Origin: Myceligenerans pegani
GTDB lineage: Bacteria; Actinomycetota; Actinomycetes; Actinomycetales; Cellulomonadaceae
DNA length: 64,000 bases
Direction of reading: 5' to 3'
Assembly: GCF_014892515.1 (NCBI RefSeq)
Contig: NZ_JADBGR010000057.1
Coordinates: 1 to 64,000, forward strand
Part shown: positions 52,416 to 62,051 of the stretch, piece after piece
Layout: each line of letters opens with the position of its first letter
Position numbering within the stretch: position 1 is the stretch's first letter
Notes under the pieces: model-generated
What the model was told of the DNA's origin: nothing
Seen by the model: the letters and a program-made list of their open reading frames with translations, nothing else
Database searches by the model: none
Translations under genes and position numbers: made by a program

Positions 52416-52970
52416 GTGGACCAGTCCGACGTCGGCACCGACCTCGAGAAGATCCTCCTCAGCGAGGAGGACCTCGGCAAGAAGCTGGACGAGATGGCGG
52501 CGAAGATCGACGAGGACTACGCGGGCCGGGACCTGCTCCTCGTCGGCGTCCTGAAGGGCGCCATCATGGTGATGGCCGACCTGTCGCGGCGCCTGCACCA
52601 TCCGATCACCATGGACTGGATGGCGGTGTCGAGCTACGGCTCGGGCACGAAGTCGTCCGGCGTCGTGCGCATCCTCAAGGACCTGGACTCGGATCTCAGC
52701 GGGCGGAACGTGCTCATCGTCGAGGACATCATCGACTCGGGCCTGACGCTCTCCTGGCTCGTGTCGAACCTGAGGTCGCGCGGCCCGCAGTCGGTGGAGA
52801 TCGCGGCGATGCTGCGCAAGCCGGACGCCGCACAGGCCGACGTCGACGTGAAGTACCTGGGGTACGACATCCCGAACGAGTTCGTGGTGGGATACGGCCT
52901 CGACTACGCCGAGAACTATCGGAACCTGCCGTTCGTTGCCACCCTGGCGCCCCACGTCTACAGCGGCTGA
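52416..52970 (+). CDS. hpt: Hypoxanthine phosphoribosyltransferase
   Basis: Salvages hypoxanthine and guanine to IMP and GMP with PRPP. The 184-residue type I phosphoribosyltransferase has LVGVLKGAIMVMADL, the flexible loop SSYGSGTKSSG, and the PRPP motif VLIVEDIIDSGLTLSWL. The GTG at 52416 has GGAG 8 bases upstream. Position between tilS and ftsH is conserved in actinobacteria. Confidence 0.94.
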   Translation: MDQSDVGTDLEKILLSEEDLGKKLDEMAAKIDEDYAGRDLLLVGVLKGAIMVMADLSRRLHHPITMDWMAVSSYGSGTKSSGVVRILKDLDSDLSGRNVLIVEDIIDSGLTLSWLVSNLRSRGPQSVEIAAMLRKPDAAQADVDVKYLGYDIPNEFVVGYGLDYAENYRNLPFVATLAPHVYSG

Positions 52971-53156
52971 CGAGGGCGACGCAGTGGCGGCTCACACAGC
53001 GCCGGCCGGGCGCTTCGCGTGAGCGCTTCGTGCTCTCGGTGAAACGCCGCGGGAACCCACAGGGTTCCCGTGTAGTTTCTAGAGTACACAGCTGCCTCTC
53101 GGCGAAAGTGCACAGTTACCCCTAGTGGAGGGATGCGGGGCCGCGCCCCGTCACCG

Positions 53157-55172
53157 ATGAACATCAAGAAGTTTCTGAGCGGGCCGATCATCTGGGTGAT
53201 CCTTGCCCTTGTCGTGCTCTCGCTGGCACTGACCTCTCTGCTGCAACCCCAGGTCTCGCGCATCACCACGGCCCAGGGCCTGGAACTGCTCCAGGGCGAC
53301 ACGGTCACCCGTGCGCTGATCGTCGACGGCGAGCAGCGGGTCGAGCTCGAGCTCTCCGAGGACTTCACGGCCAAGGAGGGCGAGCAGCAGGAGGAGGTCG
53401 AGCACGGGAAGAGCGTCGAGTTCTTCTACGTGGAGCCGCAGGGCGAGGAGATCGTCGACGCGGTCAAGGGGGCGGACCCGGAACTCGGCTACAACTCCGA
53501 GGTGCCGCAACCCAGCTTCTGGGGCTCGATGTTCTCGGTGCTGATCCCGTTCCTCGTGATCGGCCTGTTGTTCTGGTTCCTGCTGTCCCGGATGCAGGGC
53601 GGCGGCAACCGCGTCATGGGCTTCGGCAAGTCGAAGGCCAAGCTGATCAGCAAGGACATGCCCCAGGTGACGTTCGCCGACGTCGCGGGCGTGGACGAGG
53701 CCGTCGAGGAGCTCCAGGAGATCAAGGAGTTCCTGCAGGAGCCCGCCAAGTTCCAGGCGGTCGGCGCGAAGATCCCCAAGGGCGTGCTCCTCTACGGCCC
53801 GCCCGGCACCGGCAAGACCCTCATCGCGCGCGCCGTGGCGGGCGAGGCGGGCGTGCCCTTCTACTCCATCTCGGGCTCGGACTTCGTCGAGATGTTCGTC
53901 GGCGTGGGCGCCTCCCGCGTGCGTGACCTGTTCGAGCAGGCGAAGCAGAACTCCCCAGCGATCATCTTCGTGGACGAGATCGACGCCGTCGGCCGCCACC
54001 GCGGCGCCGGCATGGGTGGCGGGCACGACGAGCGCGAGCAGACGCTCAACCAGATGCTCGTCGAGATGGACGGCTTCGACGTCAAGACGAACGTCATCCT
54101 CATCGCCGCGACGAACCGCCCCGACATCCTCGACCCCGCGCTGCTGCGCCCGGGCCGCTTCGACCGGCAGGTCTCCGTCGAGGCACCGGATCTCAAGGGC
54201 CGCGAGGCGATCCTGAAGGTGCACGCCGCGGGCAAGCCGATGGTGGAGGAGGTCGACCTCAACGCCGTCGCCCGCCGCACGCCGGGCTTCACCGGCGCCG
54301 ACCTGGCCAACGTGCTCAACGAGGCGGCGCTTCTCACCGCGCGCAGCGGCGCCCAGCTCATCGACGACCGCGCCCTGGACGAGGCCATCGACCGCGTGGT
54401 CGCCGGCCCGCAGAAGCGCACCCGGGTGATGAACGACAAGGAGCAGCGGATCACCGCGTACCACGAGGGCGGGCACGCGCTGGTCGCGGCCGCCATGCGG
54501 TACACCGACCCGGTGACCAAGGTGACGATCCTGCCGCGCGGGCGCGCGCTCGGCTACACGATGGTCATGCCCACGGAGGACAAGTACTCCGTCACGCGGA
54601 ACGAGCTGCTGGACCAGCTCGCCTACGCGATGGGCGGCCGGGTGGCCGAGGAGATCGTCTTCCACGACCCGACGACGGGCGCCGGGAACGACATCGAGAA
54701 GGCGACCGGCACCGCCCGCAAGATGGTCACCGAGTACGGCATGAGCGAGCGTGTCGGCGCGATCAAGCTCGGCTCCGGCAACGGCGAGCCGTTCCTGGGG
54801 CGCGACTACGGTCACGAGCGTGACTACTCGGAGGCCGTGGCGGGCATCGTCGACGAGGAGGTGCGCCGGTTCATCGAGGCGGCGCACGACGAGGCGTGGG
54901 AGGTGCTCACCGAGTACCGCGACGTCCTCGACGACCTCGTGCTGCGCCTCCTGGAGAAGGAGACGCTGAACCAGAAGGAGCTCGAGGAGGTCTTCGCCCC
55001 GGTGCGCAAGCGCGAGGCCCGCGACATCTGGCTCTCGAGCGAGCAGCGCACCGTGCACACGCGCGGCCCCGTGGCCATGCCCGAGAAGGCGGCGCGGAAC
55101 GGCCTGTCCGCCACGAGCGAGTCCGGCGTGGTGCAGGACCAGGCGCCCGACGGCCCGGCGGTCTCGGGATGA
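53157..55172 (+). CDS. ftsH: ATP-dependent zinc metalloprotease FtsH
   Basis: A membrane-bound AAA+ protease that degrades misfolded and regulatory proteins. Two membrane segments (about 9-29 and 122-142) flank a small external domain. The ATPase has [19 protein letters not shown] and the second region of homology [20 protein letters not shown]. The zinc site is HEGGH. It has 671 residues from ATG 53157, which starts MNIKKFL as in relatives; ATG 53133, next to a GGAGGG, would add 8 residues. It overlaps folE by 4 bases (ATGA). Confidence 0.94.
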   Translation: MNIKKFLSGPIIWVILALVVLSLALTSLLQPQVSRITTAQGLELLQGDTVTRALIVDGEQRVELELSEDFTAKEGEQQEEVEHGKSVEFFYVEPQGEEIVDAVKGADPELGYNSEVPQPSFWGSMFSVLIPFLVIGLLFWFLLSRMQGGGNRVMGFGKSKAKLISKDMPQVTFADVAGVDEAVEELQEIKEFLQEPAKFQAVGAKIPKGVLLYGPPGTGKTLIARAVAGEAGVPFYSISGSDFVEMFVGVGASRVRDLFEQAKQNSPAIIFVDEIDAVGRHRGAGMGGGHDEREQTLNQMLVEMDGFDVKTNVILIAATNRPDILDPALLRPGRFDRQVSVEAPDLKGREAILKVHAAGKPMVEEVDLNAVARRTPGFTGADLANVLNEAALLTARSGAQLIDDRALDEAIDRVVAGPQKRTRVMNDKEQRITAYHEGGHALVAAAMRYTDPVTKVTILPRGRALGYTMVMPTEDKYSVTRNELLDQLAYAMGGRVAEEIVFHDPTTGAGNDIEKATGTARKMVTEYGMSERVGAIKLGSGNGEPFLGRDYGHERDYSEAVAGIVDEEVRRFIEAAHDEAWEVLTEYRDVLDDLVLRLLEKETLNQKELEEVFAPVRKREARDIWLSSEQRTVHTRGPVAMPEKAARNGLSATSESGVVQDQAPDGPAVSG

Positions 55173-55792
55173 CTTCCGGTCCGATCTCCCCGGTGACCGC
55201 GGTCGGGCGGAGTGCGGCGGACGTCCCGCCGTACGACGCCGCCCGCGCGGAGGCCGCCGTCCGGGAGCTCCTGATCGCGGTGGGCGAGGATCCGGATCGC
55301 GAGGGCCTGAAGGACACCCCGGCGCGCGTGGCGCGAGCCTATGCGGAGACCTTCGCCGGCCTGCGACAGGAGCCGGAGGACGTGCTCACCACGACGTTCG
55401 ACCTCGGGCACGAGGAGATGGTCCTGGTCAAGGACATCGAGGTGTACTCGACGTGCGAGCACCACCTGGTGCCCTTCCACGGTGTCGCGCACGTGGGTTA
55501 CATCCCGAACGAGAACGGCGCGATCACGGGACTGAGCAAGCTGGCGCGGCTGGTGGAGGTGTTCGCCCGGCGCCCCCAGGTGCAGGAGCGGATGACCAGC
55601 CAGATCGCCGACTCGCTGATGAAGATCCTCGAGCCGCGCGGCGTGATCGTCGTCGTGGAGTGCGAGCACCTGTGCATGTCGATGCGCGGTGTGCGGAAAC
55701 CGGGGTCGCGGACCGTCACGTCGGCGGTCCGCGGTCAGATGCGCGACGCCGTGACGCGCGCCGAGGCGATGAGCCTGATCATCGGGAAGTGA
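55169..55792 (+). CDS. folE: GTP cyclohydrolase I
   Basis: First enzyme of folate synthesis, turning GTP into dihydroneopterin triphosphate. At 207 residues it has the usual length. [20 protein letters not shown] supplies the zinc cysteine and histidines, and [20 protein letters not shown] the second cysteine; [15 protein letters not shown] is also typical. The ATG overlaps the ftsH stop (ATGA). folP follows after 2 bases. Confidence 0.96.
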   Translation: MTSGPISPVTAVGRSAADVPPYDAARAEAAVRELLIAVGEDPDREGLKDTPARVARAYAETFAGLRQEPEDVLTTTFDLGHEEMVLVKDIEVYSTCEHHLVPFHGVAHVGYIPNENGAITGLSKLARLVEVFARRPQVQERMTSQIADSLMKILEPRGVIVVVECEHLCMSMRGVRKPGSRTVTSAVRGQMRDAVTRAEAMSLIIGK

Positions 55793-55794
55793 CG

Positions 55795-56934
55795 ATGGGC
55801 GCCACGATGGACGCGCGCGACGCCGAGGTCGCCGGGCTCCCCGAGCTGTCCGGTACGGGGCGCACGCTGGTGATGGGCGTGGTCAACGTGACGCCCGACT
55901 CGTTCTCCGACGGCGGCGAGTGGTTCGAGCCGGACAGCGCCGTCGCGCACGGCCTGGAGCTGCTCGGCGAGGGCGCGGACATCCTCGACGTCGGCGGGGA
56001 GTCCACCCGGCCCGGCGCCGGGCGGGTGCCGCAGGACCAGGAGCTGGCGCGCGTGCTGCCCGTGATCGAGGCACTGGCCGCTCGCGGGGCGATCGTCTCG
56101 GTGGACACGACGCGTTCCGCCGTCGCCGAGCGCGCGGTGGCCGCCGGCGCACGCATCGTGAACGACGTCTCCGGGGGCCTCGCCGACCCGGGCATGGCCC
56201 GCGCCGTCGCCGAGATGGGCGTGCCCTACGTCGCGATGCACTGGCGCGGCCACTCGGACGTGATGGACAGTCTCGAGATGTACGACGACGTCGTCACCGA
56301 CGTTCGTGATGAACTTGCCGCCCGCATGGACGCTCTGGTGGGGGCAGGTGTGGATGCTGCGCAGATCGTGCTCGACCCCGGACTGGGGTTCGCCAAGGCA
56401 GGCGCGCTGAACTGGCCGCTGCTGGCGCACCTGGACGCCCTCGGGGAGCTCGGCCGGCCGGTGCTGATCGGCGCGTCACGCAAGAGGTTCCTCGGGCACC
56501 TGCTGGCCCGGCACGCCTCCGGCGGTTCCCGCGCCTCCCTCTCCGGCGAGACACGGACGCCCCGGAGCGGAGCCGGCGAGCCCGTACCCCCGCGTGCGCG
56601 GGACGATGCGACGGCGGCGGTATCGGCGCTCTCCGCGGCCACGGGCGCCTGGTGCGTGCGGGTGCACGCGGTTCGGGCGTCCGCCGACGCGGTACGGGTC
56701 GCGGCCGCCTGGGAGCGGGCCTCCGGGAAGGCGGCGGAAGCCGGCGGAGTGCCCGCGAGGGAGCGGGAACCGAGGGCCGCGGTGTCCGCCCGGAGCGGAC
56801 CGCGAGGAGATGTCGGGGAGAGAACGGACAAGTCCGTGGATTCTCTCACAGACGATGGAACGGATGCCGGGGGACTTGCGCCGACCTGGCAGGATTCTCA
56901 GACGTGCGACGATCACGGGGGGAGCCCACGGTGA
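55795..56934 (+). CDS. folP: Dihydropteroate synthase
   Basis: Condenses p-aminobenzoate with dihydropterin pyrophosphate; the sulfonamide target. It shows VMGVVNVTPDSFSDGG, GADILDVGGESTRPGA, VNDVSGG, LDPGLGFAKAG and LIGASRKRFLG. The core ends near residue 313 (VRVAAAWERASG); a disordered tail of about 65 residues follows and is not part of the usual enzyme. The start is ATG 55795, or GTG 55789 overlapping the folE stop. The stop overlaps the next gene (GTGA). Confidence 0.93.
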   Translation: MGATMDARDAEVAGLPELSGTGRTLVMGVVNVTPDSFSDGGEWFEPDSAVAHGLELLGEGADILDVGGESTRPGAGRVPQDQELARVLPVIEALAARGAIVSVDTTRSAVAERAVAAGARIVNDVSGGLADPGMARAVAEMGVPYVAMHWRGHSDVMDSLEMYDDVVTDVRDELAARMDALVGAGVDAAQIVLDPGLGFAKAGALNWPLLAHLDALGELGRPVLIGASRKRFLGHLLARHASGGSRASLSGETRTPRSGAGEPVPPRARDDATAAVSALSAATGAWCVRVHAVRASADAVRVAAAWERASGKAAEAGGVPAREREPRAAVSARSGPRGDVGERTDKSVDSLTDDGTDAGGLAPTWQDSQTCDDHGGSPR

Positions 56935-59399
56935 CCAACTTTGCGGGAGCGGTGCCGGGTCCGGATGGACGACCACTGGACCAGATCCGGATCACGGGAG
57001 TCAACGGGCGCGGCCGCCACGGCGTGCTGGCGTCGGAACGTGCGACGGGCCAGGAGTTCCGGGCGGACGTCGTGCTGCACGTCGACACCCGGCCGGCCGC
57101 GGAGGGTGACGACCTGCGCGCCACGGTCAGCTACGCCGACGTCGCCCAGGAAGCACACGACGTGCTCGTGGGTGAGCCGGTCGACCTCATCGAGACCCTG
57201 GCCGAGCGCATCGCGGCCGTCGCGCTGGGACACGAGCCGGTGCACGCCGTCGACGTGACCGTGCACAAGCCGCAGGCGCCGATCCCGGTCTCGTTCAGCG
57301 ACGTGGAGGTCGTGATCCGCCGGGACCGCGTCGCGACGCCGCCCGTGGTGGGCAGCGCGCCGTTCGGCGTCGCGGCGGCCGGCCCGCAGTCCGCGGTCGC
57401 CGAACCGGACGCGCCGGGCGAGTCCTCCGTGGCCGAGTCCGGCGAGATCCCGGAGCCGACGACGTCCGCCGCGCCCGCGGCTCCGGCCGTCGATCCGCTG
57501 ACCGCGCCGATCGCCGACGTCGAGGCGGGCGAGGCAGCCCCCGCTCCCGCCGTCGATCAGGGCGAGTCCTCCGATCCGGCCGGCTGGCCGGCCGCCGACG
57601 CCGGCACCGGCCCGCCCGTGTCGGCCGAGAACCTCGTGATCCCCGAGATCACTCCGGCAGAGCCGGGCGCCGGGTACGAGGCGGCCGGCGCTCCGGCGTC
57701 GGACGCGGAGACCCCGGTGGCCGGGTCCGAGGCGCAGCCCCGGAACGCGGGCATGATCGACAACGCGGGCATGATCGACGCGGTTCCCTCGGCCGAGTCC
57801 GGCGTGCCCGCGTTCGAGCCGCACGTGGACGCACCCGCGCGACCCGCCGAGGACGACTCGGCGGCCCTCCGGCCGGCCTACGACCCGGCGGCCCAGGCTC
57901 CGGCGGCGTTCGCGGGCGCGCCCGCGGCCGAGGCGCCCGAGGACGCGGCTCGAGGTGCCGAGCAGTACCAGTCCGAGCAGTACCGGTCCGGCCCGTACCA
58001 GCCGGATCAGTACGAGCCCGAGCAGTACCGGCCGGAGGCCTACCAGCCGGAGGTCTACCAGCCCGAGTTCCAGCAGGACCCCCAGCAGCAGTTCCAGCCC
58101 GAGCAGGGCGCGCAGGCACCCTTCGCCGAACAGGCCGAGCCGGCGTTCCCGGGACAGGCGCAGCCGCCGTTCGCCGGGCAGCCCGCCCCGGCGAACGGCG
58201 TCGCGCAGGGGTCGTCGCCCGAGGACCGGCTCGACGAGGTCCCGGCCGAACCGGTGGAGGTCGTCCTCGCGCTCGGCGCGAACCTCGGTGACCCGCAGGC
58301 GACGCTGCGGGCGGCCGTGATGGACCTGGACCGCGTCGCGGGCCTGCAGATCACGGAGGTCTCGCCGCTTGCGCGGACGGCGGCCGTCGGTGGTCCGGAG
58401 CAGCCCGACTACCTCAACGCCGTCGTCGTGGCACGGACGAGCCTCGCGCCTCGCGGGCTGCTGCACGCCTGCCAGGCCGTCGAGTACGCCCACGGCCGGA
58501 CGCGCGAGGAGCACTGGGGACCGCGCACCCTGGACATCGACATCATCACCTACGGGCTGCTCACGGCGGCCGCGGACGACCTCGAGGTGCCGCACCCGCG
58601 CGCCCACGAGCGGGCGTTCGTGCTGGAACCGTGGGCCCAGCTCAAGCCGGAAGCGGTGCTGCCGGGCCTGGGCGGTGGCCCGGTCGCGCAGCTCGCGGCG
58701 ACGGCGGAGGACCGGCAGGGCATCCGCTGGCTCGCGCTGGACTGGCTCACCGAGTCGAACTCCGGCGCCGACCCGACCGGCGACGTCGAGCCGCAGCCGA
58801 CCGCGTCGCATCGCCCGTACGATCCGCCGGCCGCGCCGCAGCCCGCCCCGCCCGCCCAGGACCAGCAGGCCCCGGAGCAGGGCCGGTCGCCGCAGGACCA
58901 GGGCTTCCGCGACGGCCGGCAGCCGGGTCAGGGCCCCGCCGATCCGTATCAGCAGCAGGTGCAGGACGTGTTCCCGCCGCAGGACCCGTTCCAGCAGCCG
59001 CAGAACGGCGCCTCGGCGCACCCGCAGGGTTTCGGCCCCGACGCAGCGCAGCCTCCGCAGGCACAGGTGCCGGGCACCGTGCCGCCGCCGGAGGAGGCGC
59101 TGGTGCCGGCCCCGCAGGCGCCGGTCGGCGACCACCCGGCGGCGCGCGCGCCGCACACGCCGCCCGCCGCGCCGCTCGTTCCGCCGGCCGTGCGGGAGAC
59201 GGCGCACCACGACATCTCCGCGGAGCAGGTCCCGGTCGAGCCGGTCCACCCGGTGTTCGCGCCCGTGCGGCCGCAGCCGGGAGACGTCCCGTTCGCCCCG
59301 GTGCACCCGGCACCGGCGGACCAGCAGCGGGCGCAGCCCGCGGACGACCGCCCCGCCTGGGCGCCCGTCCGGTCCGACGAGCACGGGCATCGCGGCTGA
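56931..59399 (+). CDS. folK: FolB-FolK fusion with long linker
   Basis: An 822-residue bifunctional protein: dihydroneopterin aldolase (about 1-130; ITGVNGRGRHGVLASER, then VLHVDTRPAAEGDDLRATVS) followed by hydroxymethyldihydropterin pyrophosphokinase (about 442-605; VEVVLALGANLGDPQATLRA, WGPRTLDIDIITYG, PHPRAHERAFVLEPW). About 310 residues of disordered linker separate them, including a Tyr/Gln/Pro-rich repeat (EQY, PYQP, AYQP, VYQP), and a ~215-residue Pro/Gln/Ala tail follows. Only folK is given as symbol; folB is the first domain. GTG start overlaps the folP stop. Confidence 0.9.
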   Translation: MTNFAGAVPGPDGRPLDQIRITGVNGRGRHGVLASERATGQEFRADVVLHVDTRPAAEGDDLRATVSYADVAQEAHDVLVGEPVDLIETLAERIAAVALGHEPVHAVDVTVHKPQAPIPVSFSDVEVVIRRDRVATPPVVGSAPFGVAAAGPQSAVAEPDAPGESSVAESGEIPEPTTSAAPAAPAVDPLTAPIADVEAGEAAPAPAVDQGESSDPAGWPAADAGTGPPVSAENLVIPEITPAEPGAGYEAAGAPASDAETPVAGSEAQPRNAGMIDNAGMIDAVPSAESGVPAFEPHVDAPARPAEDDSAALRPAYDPAAQAPAAFAGAPAAEAPEDAARGAEQYQSEQYRSGPYQPDQYEPEQYRPEAYQPEVYQPEFQQDPQQQFQPEQGAQAPFAEQAEPAFPGQAQPPFAGQPAPANGVAQGSSPEDRLDEVPAEPVEVVLALGANLGDPQATLRAAVMDLDRVAGLQITEVSPLARTAAVGGPEQPDYLNAVVVARTSLAPRGLLHACQAVEYAHGRTREEHWGPRTLDIDIITYGLLTAAADDLEVPHPRAHERAFVLEPWAQLKPEAVLPGLGGGPVAQLAATAEDRQGIRWLALDWLTESNSGADPTGDVEPQPTASHRPYDPPAAPQPAPPAQDQQAPEQGRSPQDQGFRDGRQPGQGPADPYQQQVQDVFPPQDPFQQPQNGASAHPQGFGPDAAQPPQAQVPGTVPPPEEALVPAPQAPVGDHPAARAPHTPPAAPLVPPAVRETAHHDISAEQVPVEPVHPVFAPVRPQPGDVPFAPVHPAPADQQRAQPADDRPAWAPVRSDEHGHRG

Positions 59400-59408
59400 G
59401 GCCCCGGG

Positions 59409-59888
59409 ATGCAGCGGACATCGGTGATCGTTCTGGTCGCGGTCTTCGTCGGGATCGCCGTCGTGGGCTGGCCGGTACTGCGCGCGCTGGAGGGCAACGG
59501 CGTCTACCTGCCGACGGTGCCGTGGCTCGTCGACGTGGCGATCGTGGCGCTGGCCGCGGGGGTGTTCTGGCTCGGCTGGACCGTGCGCGCCTACCAGAAG
59601 GGGGACCGTCCGTCGCTGGACGGCCTCCGGGCCGCGCGAACCCTGGTGCTCGCCAAGGCGGCGGCGCTGACGGGGGCCCTGCTCGGCGGCTGGTACCTGG
59701 CGCAGGTCCTGCTCGTGCTGCCGGACCTGGCCGTCGAGCCGCGCCGGGACAAGGCGATCGCGGCGGCCATCGCCGTCGTGTGCGCGGTGGGGCTGTCCGT
59801 CGTGGGACTCGTGGTGGAGAGGTTCTGCCAGCTCCCGCCGCCGGGCGGTGAGGAGAACGACACGAACGGTTCGACGGCCACGGCCTGA
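59409..59888 (+). CDS. DUF3180 membrane protein
   Basis: A 159-residue protein with four predicted membrane helices in the order and spacing of the DUF3180 family, which follows folK in many actinobacteria. The segment VRAYQKGDRPSLDGLRAART, followed by LVLAKAAALTGALLGGWYL, is typical. Function unknown. It starts 9 bases after the FolB-FolK stop. Confidence 0.85.
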   Translation: MQRTSVIVLVAVFVGIAVVGWPVLRALEGNGVYLPTVPWLVDVAIVALAAGVFWLGWTVRAYQKGDRPSLDGLRAARTLVLAKAAALTGALLGGWYLAQVLLVLPDLAVEPRRDKAIAAAIAVVCAVGLSVVGLVVERFCQLPPPGGEENDTNGSTATA

Positions 59889-60027
59889 CTCCCCGGGAGG
59901 CGGCGCGCGGTCGGGTCTCCGGTGCGGCCGGGCACGCGCGTGCCGGCCCGCAGGGGACGTCCCCTGATGACAGGCCCGGGCCCGAGGTAGGCCCGGGTGC
60001 GGCCGGACAGCGTGCGAGGATGACATC

Positions 60028-60510
60028 ATGACCAGCCCCTTCGACCCGGCCGACGTGACCTGGAGCCGGGTCTCGACCCGCCTGACCGCCGCGCGTCTCA
60101 TCCCGGCGACGATCACGTTCGCCTTTCCGATCGTGGCCGGGTCGGTCCTCGCGATGACCGTCTCGCCGTGGTTCTGGCTGCTCGCCGGGGCGTTCGTGCT
60201 GCTCCTGGTGTGGACGGCGATCGTCGTGCCCCGCCAGGTGCGTGCCATCGGCTACGCGGAGCGCGAGGACGACCTGCTCATCCGCAAGGGCATCCTGTTC
60301 CGCTCGCTCACGGTGGTCCCGTACGGACGCATGCAGTACGTGGACGTCGAGGCCGGCCCTCTGGACCGCAGGCTCGGCCTGGCGAAGGTGCAGCTCCACA
60401 CCGCGTCGGTGGGTACCGACGCGCAGATCCCCGGCCTTCCCCCGGAGGAGGCGGCGCGGCTGCGGGACCGCCTCGCCTCCCGCGGTGAGGCCCGGCTGGC
60501 GGGCCTGTGA
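60028..60510 (+). CDS. Membrane PH-domain protein (bPH2)
   Basis: A 160-residue protein with two membrane helices (about 25-67), then a bacterial PH-type domain (YdbS-like): GYAEREDDLLIRKGILFRS, VVPYGRMQYVDVEAGPLDRR and LGLAKVQLHTAS. Function is unknown, though relatives occur in pairs with larger multi-PH proteins, as here. The stop overlaps the next GTG start (GTGA). Confidence 0.85.
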   Translation: MTSPFDPADVTWSRVSTRLTAARLIPATITFAFPIVAGSVLAMTVSPWFWLLAGAFVLLLVWTAIVVPRQVRAIGYAEREDDLLIRKGILFRSLTVVPYGRMQYVDVEAGPLDRRLGLAKVQLHTASVGTDAQIPGLPPEEAARLRDRLASRGEARLAGL

Positions 60511-62051
60511 ACGCGCCCGGGACGACGCCGGACCCGGTGCCGGGCCAGGAGCCGGAGCGGGCACCCGACCGGGACGCCGCGCTGCACTGGCGCCGGGTGC
60601 ACCCCGTCACGCCCATGGTCCGGGGCTGGGCCGTGGTCGGCGGTGCGATCTTCATCATCGGCCAGCAGACGCTCGACGGCGGCCCGGACGAGGGCGGCGT
60701 CGTCGGGTTGCTCACCAGCCCGTACTGGTGGACCGTGCCACTGGGACTGATCGTCATCGGCCTGGCCGGGTTCGGGTTCGCGGCGCTCGCCTGGCGGATG
60801 ACGACGTACGCCGTCGGCGACGAGACGGTCCACCTGCGCCGCGGCGTCGTGTTCAAGCAGCAGCGGCACGCGCGCCTCGACCGGCTGCAGGCCGTGGACG
60901 TGCGCCAGCCGCTCGTGGCACGGCTGTTCGGGCTGAGCGAGCTCAAGCTCGAGGTGGCCGGCGGCTCGGACTCCGGCATCGCGATCGGATACCTGCGCGA
61001 TGCCGACGCGAGCGAGCTGCGCAACGAGCTCCTCGCGCGCGCGGCGGGCCTGCGGAACACGCCTCCGGCGGTGGCCGGATCGTCCCGCGTGGCGGCGGAG
61101 CAGGGCTCCGGCGGGCCGGAGGAGGTCCCCGCGAGGGTGGACGGGCCTCCCGTCGGCGCCCCGGAAGCGCCCGAGCAGCCCGTTCTCGAGGTCCCGCCGG
61201 CGCGCCTGATCGCCTCGCTGCTGCGCACGAGCGTGACGATCTTCTTCGCGCTCTTCATCGCCGGGCTGATCGTCACGGTGATCGTCACGGGTACCCCGCA
61301 GGTCGTGTTCGCCGTGATCGCGCCGTTCATCGGTATCGGCGGCTACCTCTTCAACCGGTTCTCCACCGAGTTCGCGTTCCGGGTCGCCATCAGCGCGGAC
61401 GGCATCCGGCTGCGGCACGGCCTGCTGGAGACGCGCGCGCAGACGATCCCGCCCGGGAGGGTGCAGGCGGTGTCGCTCACCCAGGGCCTGCTGTGGCGGG
61501 GCCCCGACTGGTGGCGCGTCCAGGTCAACGTGGCCGGGTACGGGGGCGACGGGGACGCCGGTACCACCAACGTGCTGCTGCCCGTCGGCACTCGCGACGA
61601 GGCGCTGACGGTGCTCTCCCTCGTGCTGCCCGACCTCGGCATCGACGACCCGCGGGCCGTCCTCGACGCGGGGCTGGCCGGCGACTCGCGGACCCCCGGC
61701 CCCTTCACCGGCAGTCCGCCGAACGCGGTCTGGGTGGACCCGATCGGCTGGCGGCGCCAGGGCTTCGCCGTGACCGGACGCGCGCTGTTGCTGCGGAGCG
61801 GGCGGCTGTACCGCATCCTGGCAGTGGTGCCGCACGAGCGGACGCAGTCCCTGGGCATCGCCGCGGGGCCGCTGCAGCGCCGGCTCGGGCTCGCCTCGTT
61901 CGAGGTGCACTCCACGCCGGGGCCGGTCAGCCCGGGCGTGCACCACCTCGCCGCCGCCGACGCGGCGGAGCTGCTGGAGGAACAAGCGGCACGGGCCCGC
62001 ACGGCGCGCGCCCACGCCGGACCGGAACGCTGGATGGAGGGGCCCCGTTGA
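60507..62051 (+). CDS. Multi-PH-domain membrane protein (YdbT-like)
   Basis: A 514-residue protein with three copies of the bacterial PH domain. The first is near 100-180 (TYAVGDETVHLRRGVVFKQQ and RLDRLQAVDVRQPL), the second near 290-375 (IRLRHGLLETRAQTIPPGRV), the third near 420-495 (GRALLLRSGRLYRILAVVPH). Two pairs of membrane helices alternate with them. It matches the YdbT partner of the preceding YdbS-like protein. Function unknown. The GTG start overlaps the previous stop. Confidence 0.86.
   Translation: MNAPGTTPDPVPGQEPERAPDRDAALHWRRVHPVTPMVRGWAVVGGAIFIIGQQTLDGGPDEGGVVGLLTSPYWWTVPLGLIVIGLAGFGFAALAWRMTTYAVGDETVHLRRGVVFKQQRHARLDRLQAVDVRQPLVARLFGLSELKLEVAGGSDSGIAIGYLRDADASELRNELLARAAGLRNTPPAVAGSSRVAAEQGSGGPEEVPARVDGPPVGAPEAPEQPVLEVPPARLIASLLRTSVTIFFALFIAGLIVTVIVTGTPQVVFAVIAPFIGIGGYLFNRFSTEFAFRVAISADGIRLRHGLLETRAQTIPPGRVQAVSLTQGLLWRGPDWWRVQVNVAGYGGDGDAGTTNVLLPVGTRDEALTVLSLVLPDLGIDDPRAVLDAGLAGDSRTPGPFTGSPPNAVWVDPIGWRRQGFAVTGRALLLRSGRLYRILAVVPHERTQSLGIAAGPLQRRLGLASFEVHSTPGPVSPGVHHLAAADAAELLEEQAARARTARAHAGPERWMEGPR

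Noticed and set aside
56913-60248. 1111-codon open frame on the minus strand
   Set aside because: It is antisense to the FolB-FolK fusion and DUF3180 genes. Long stop-free shadow frames are expected at this base composition.
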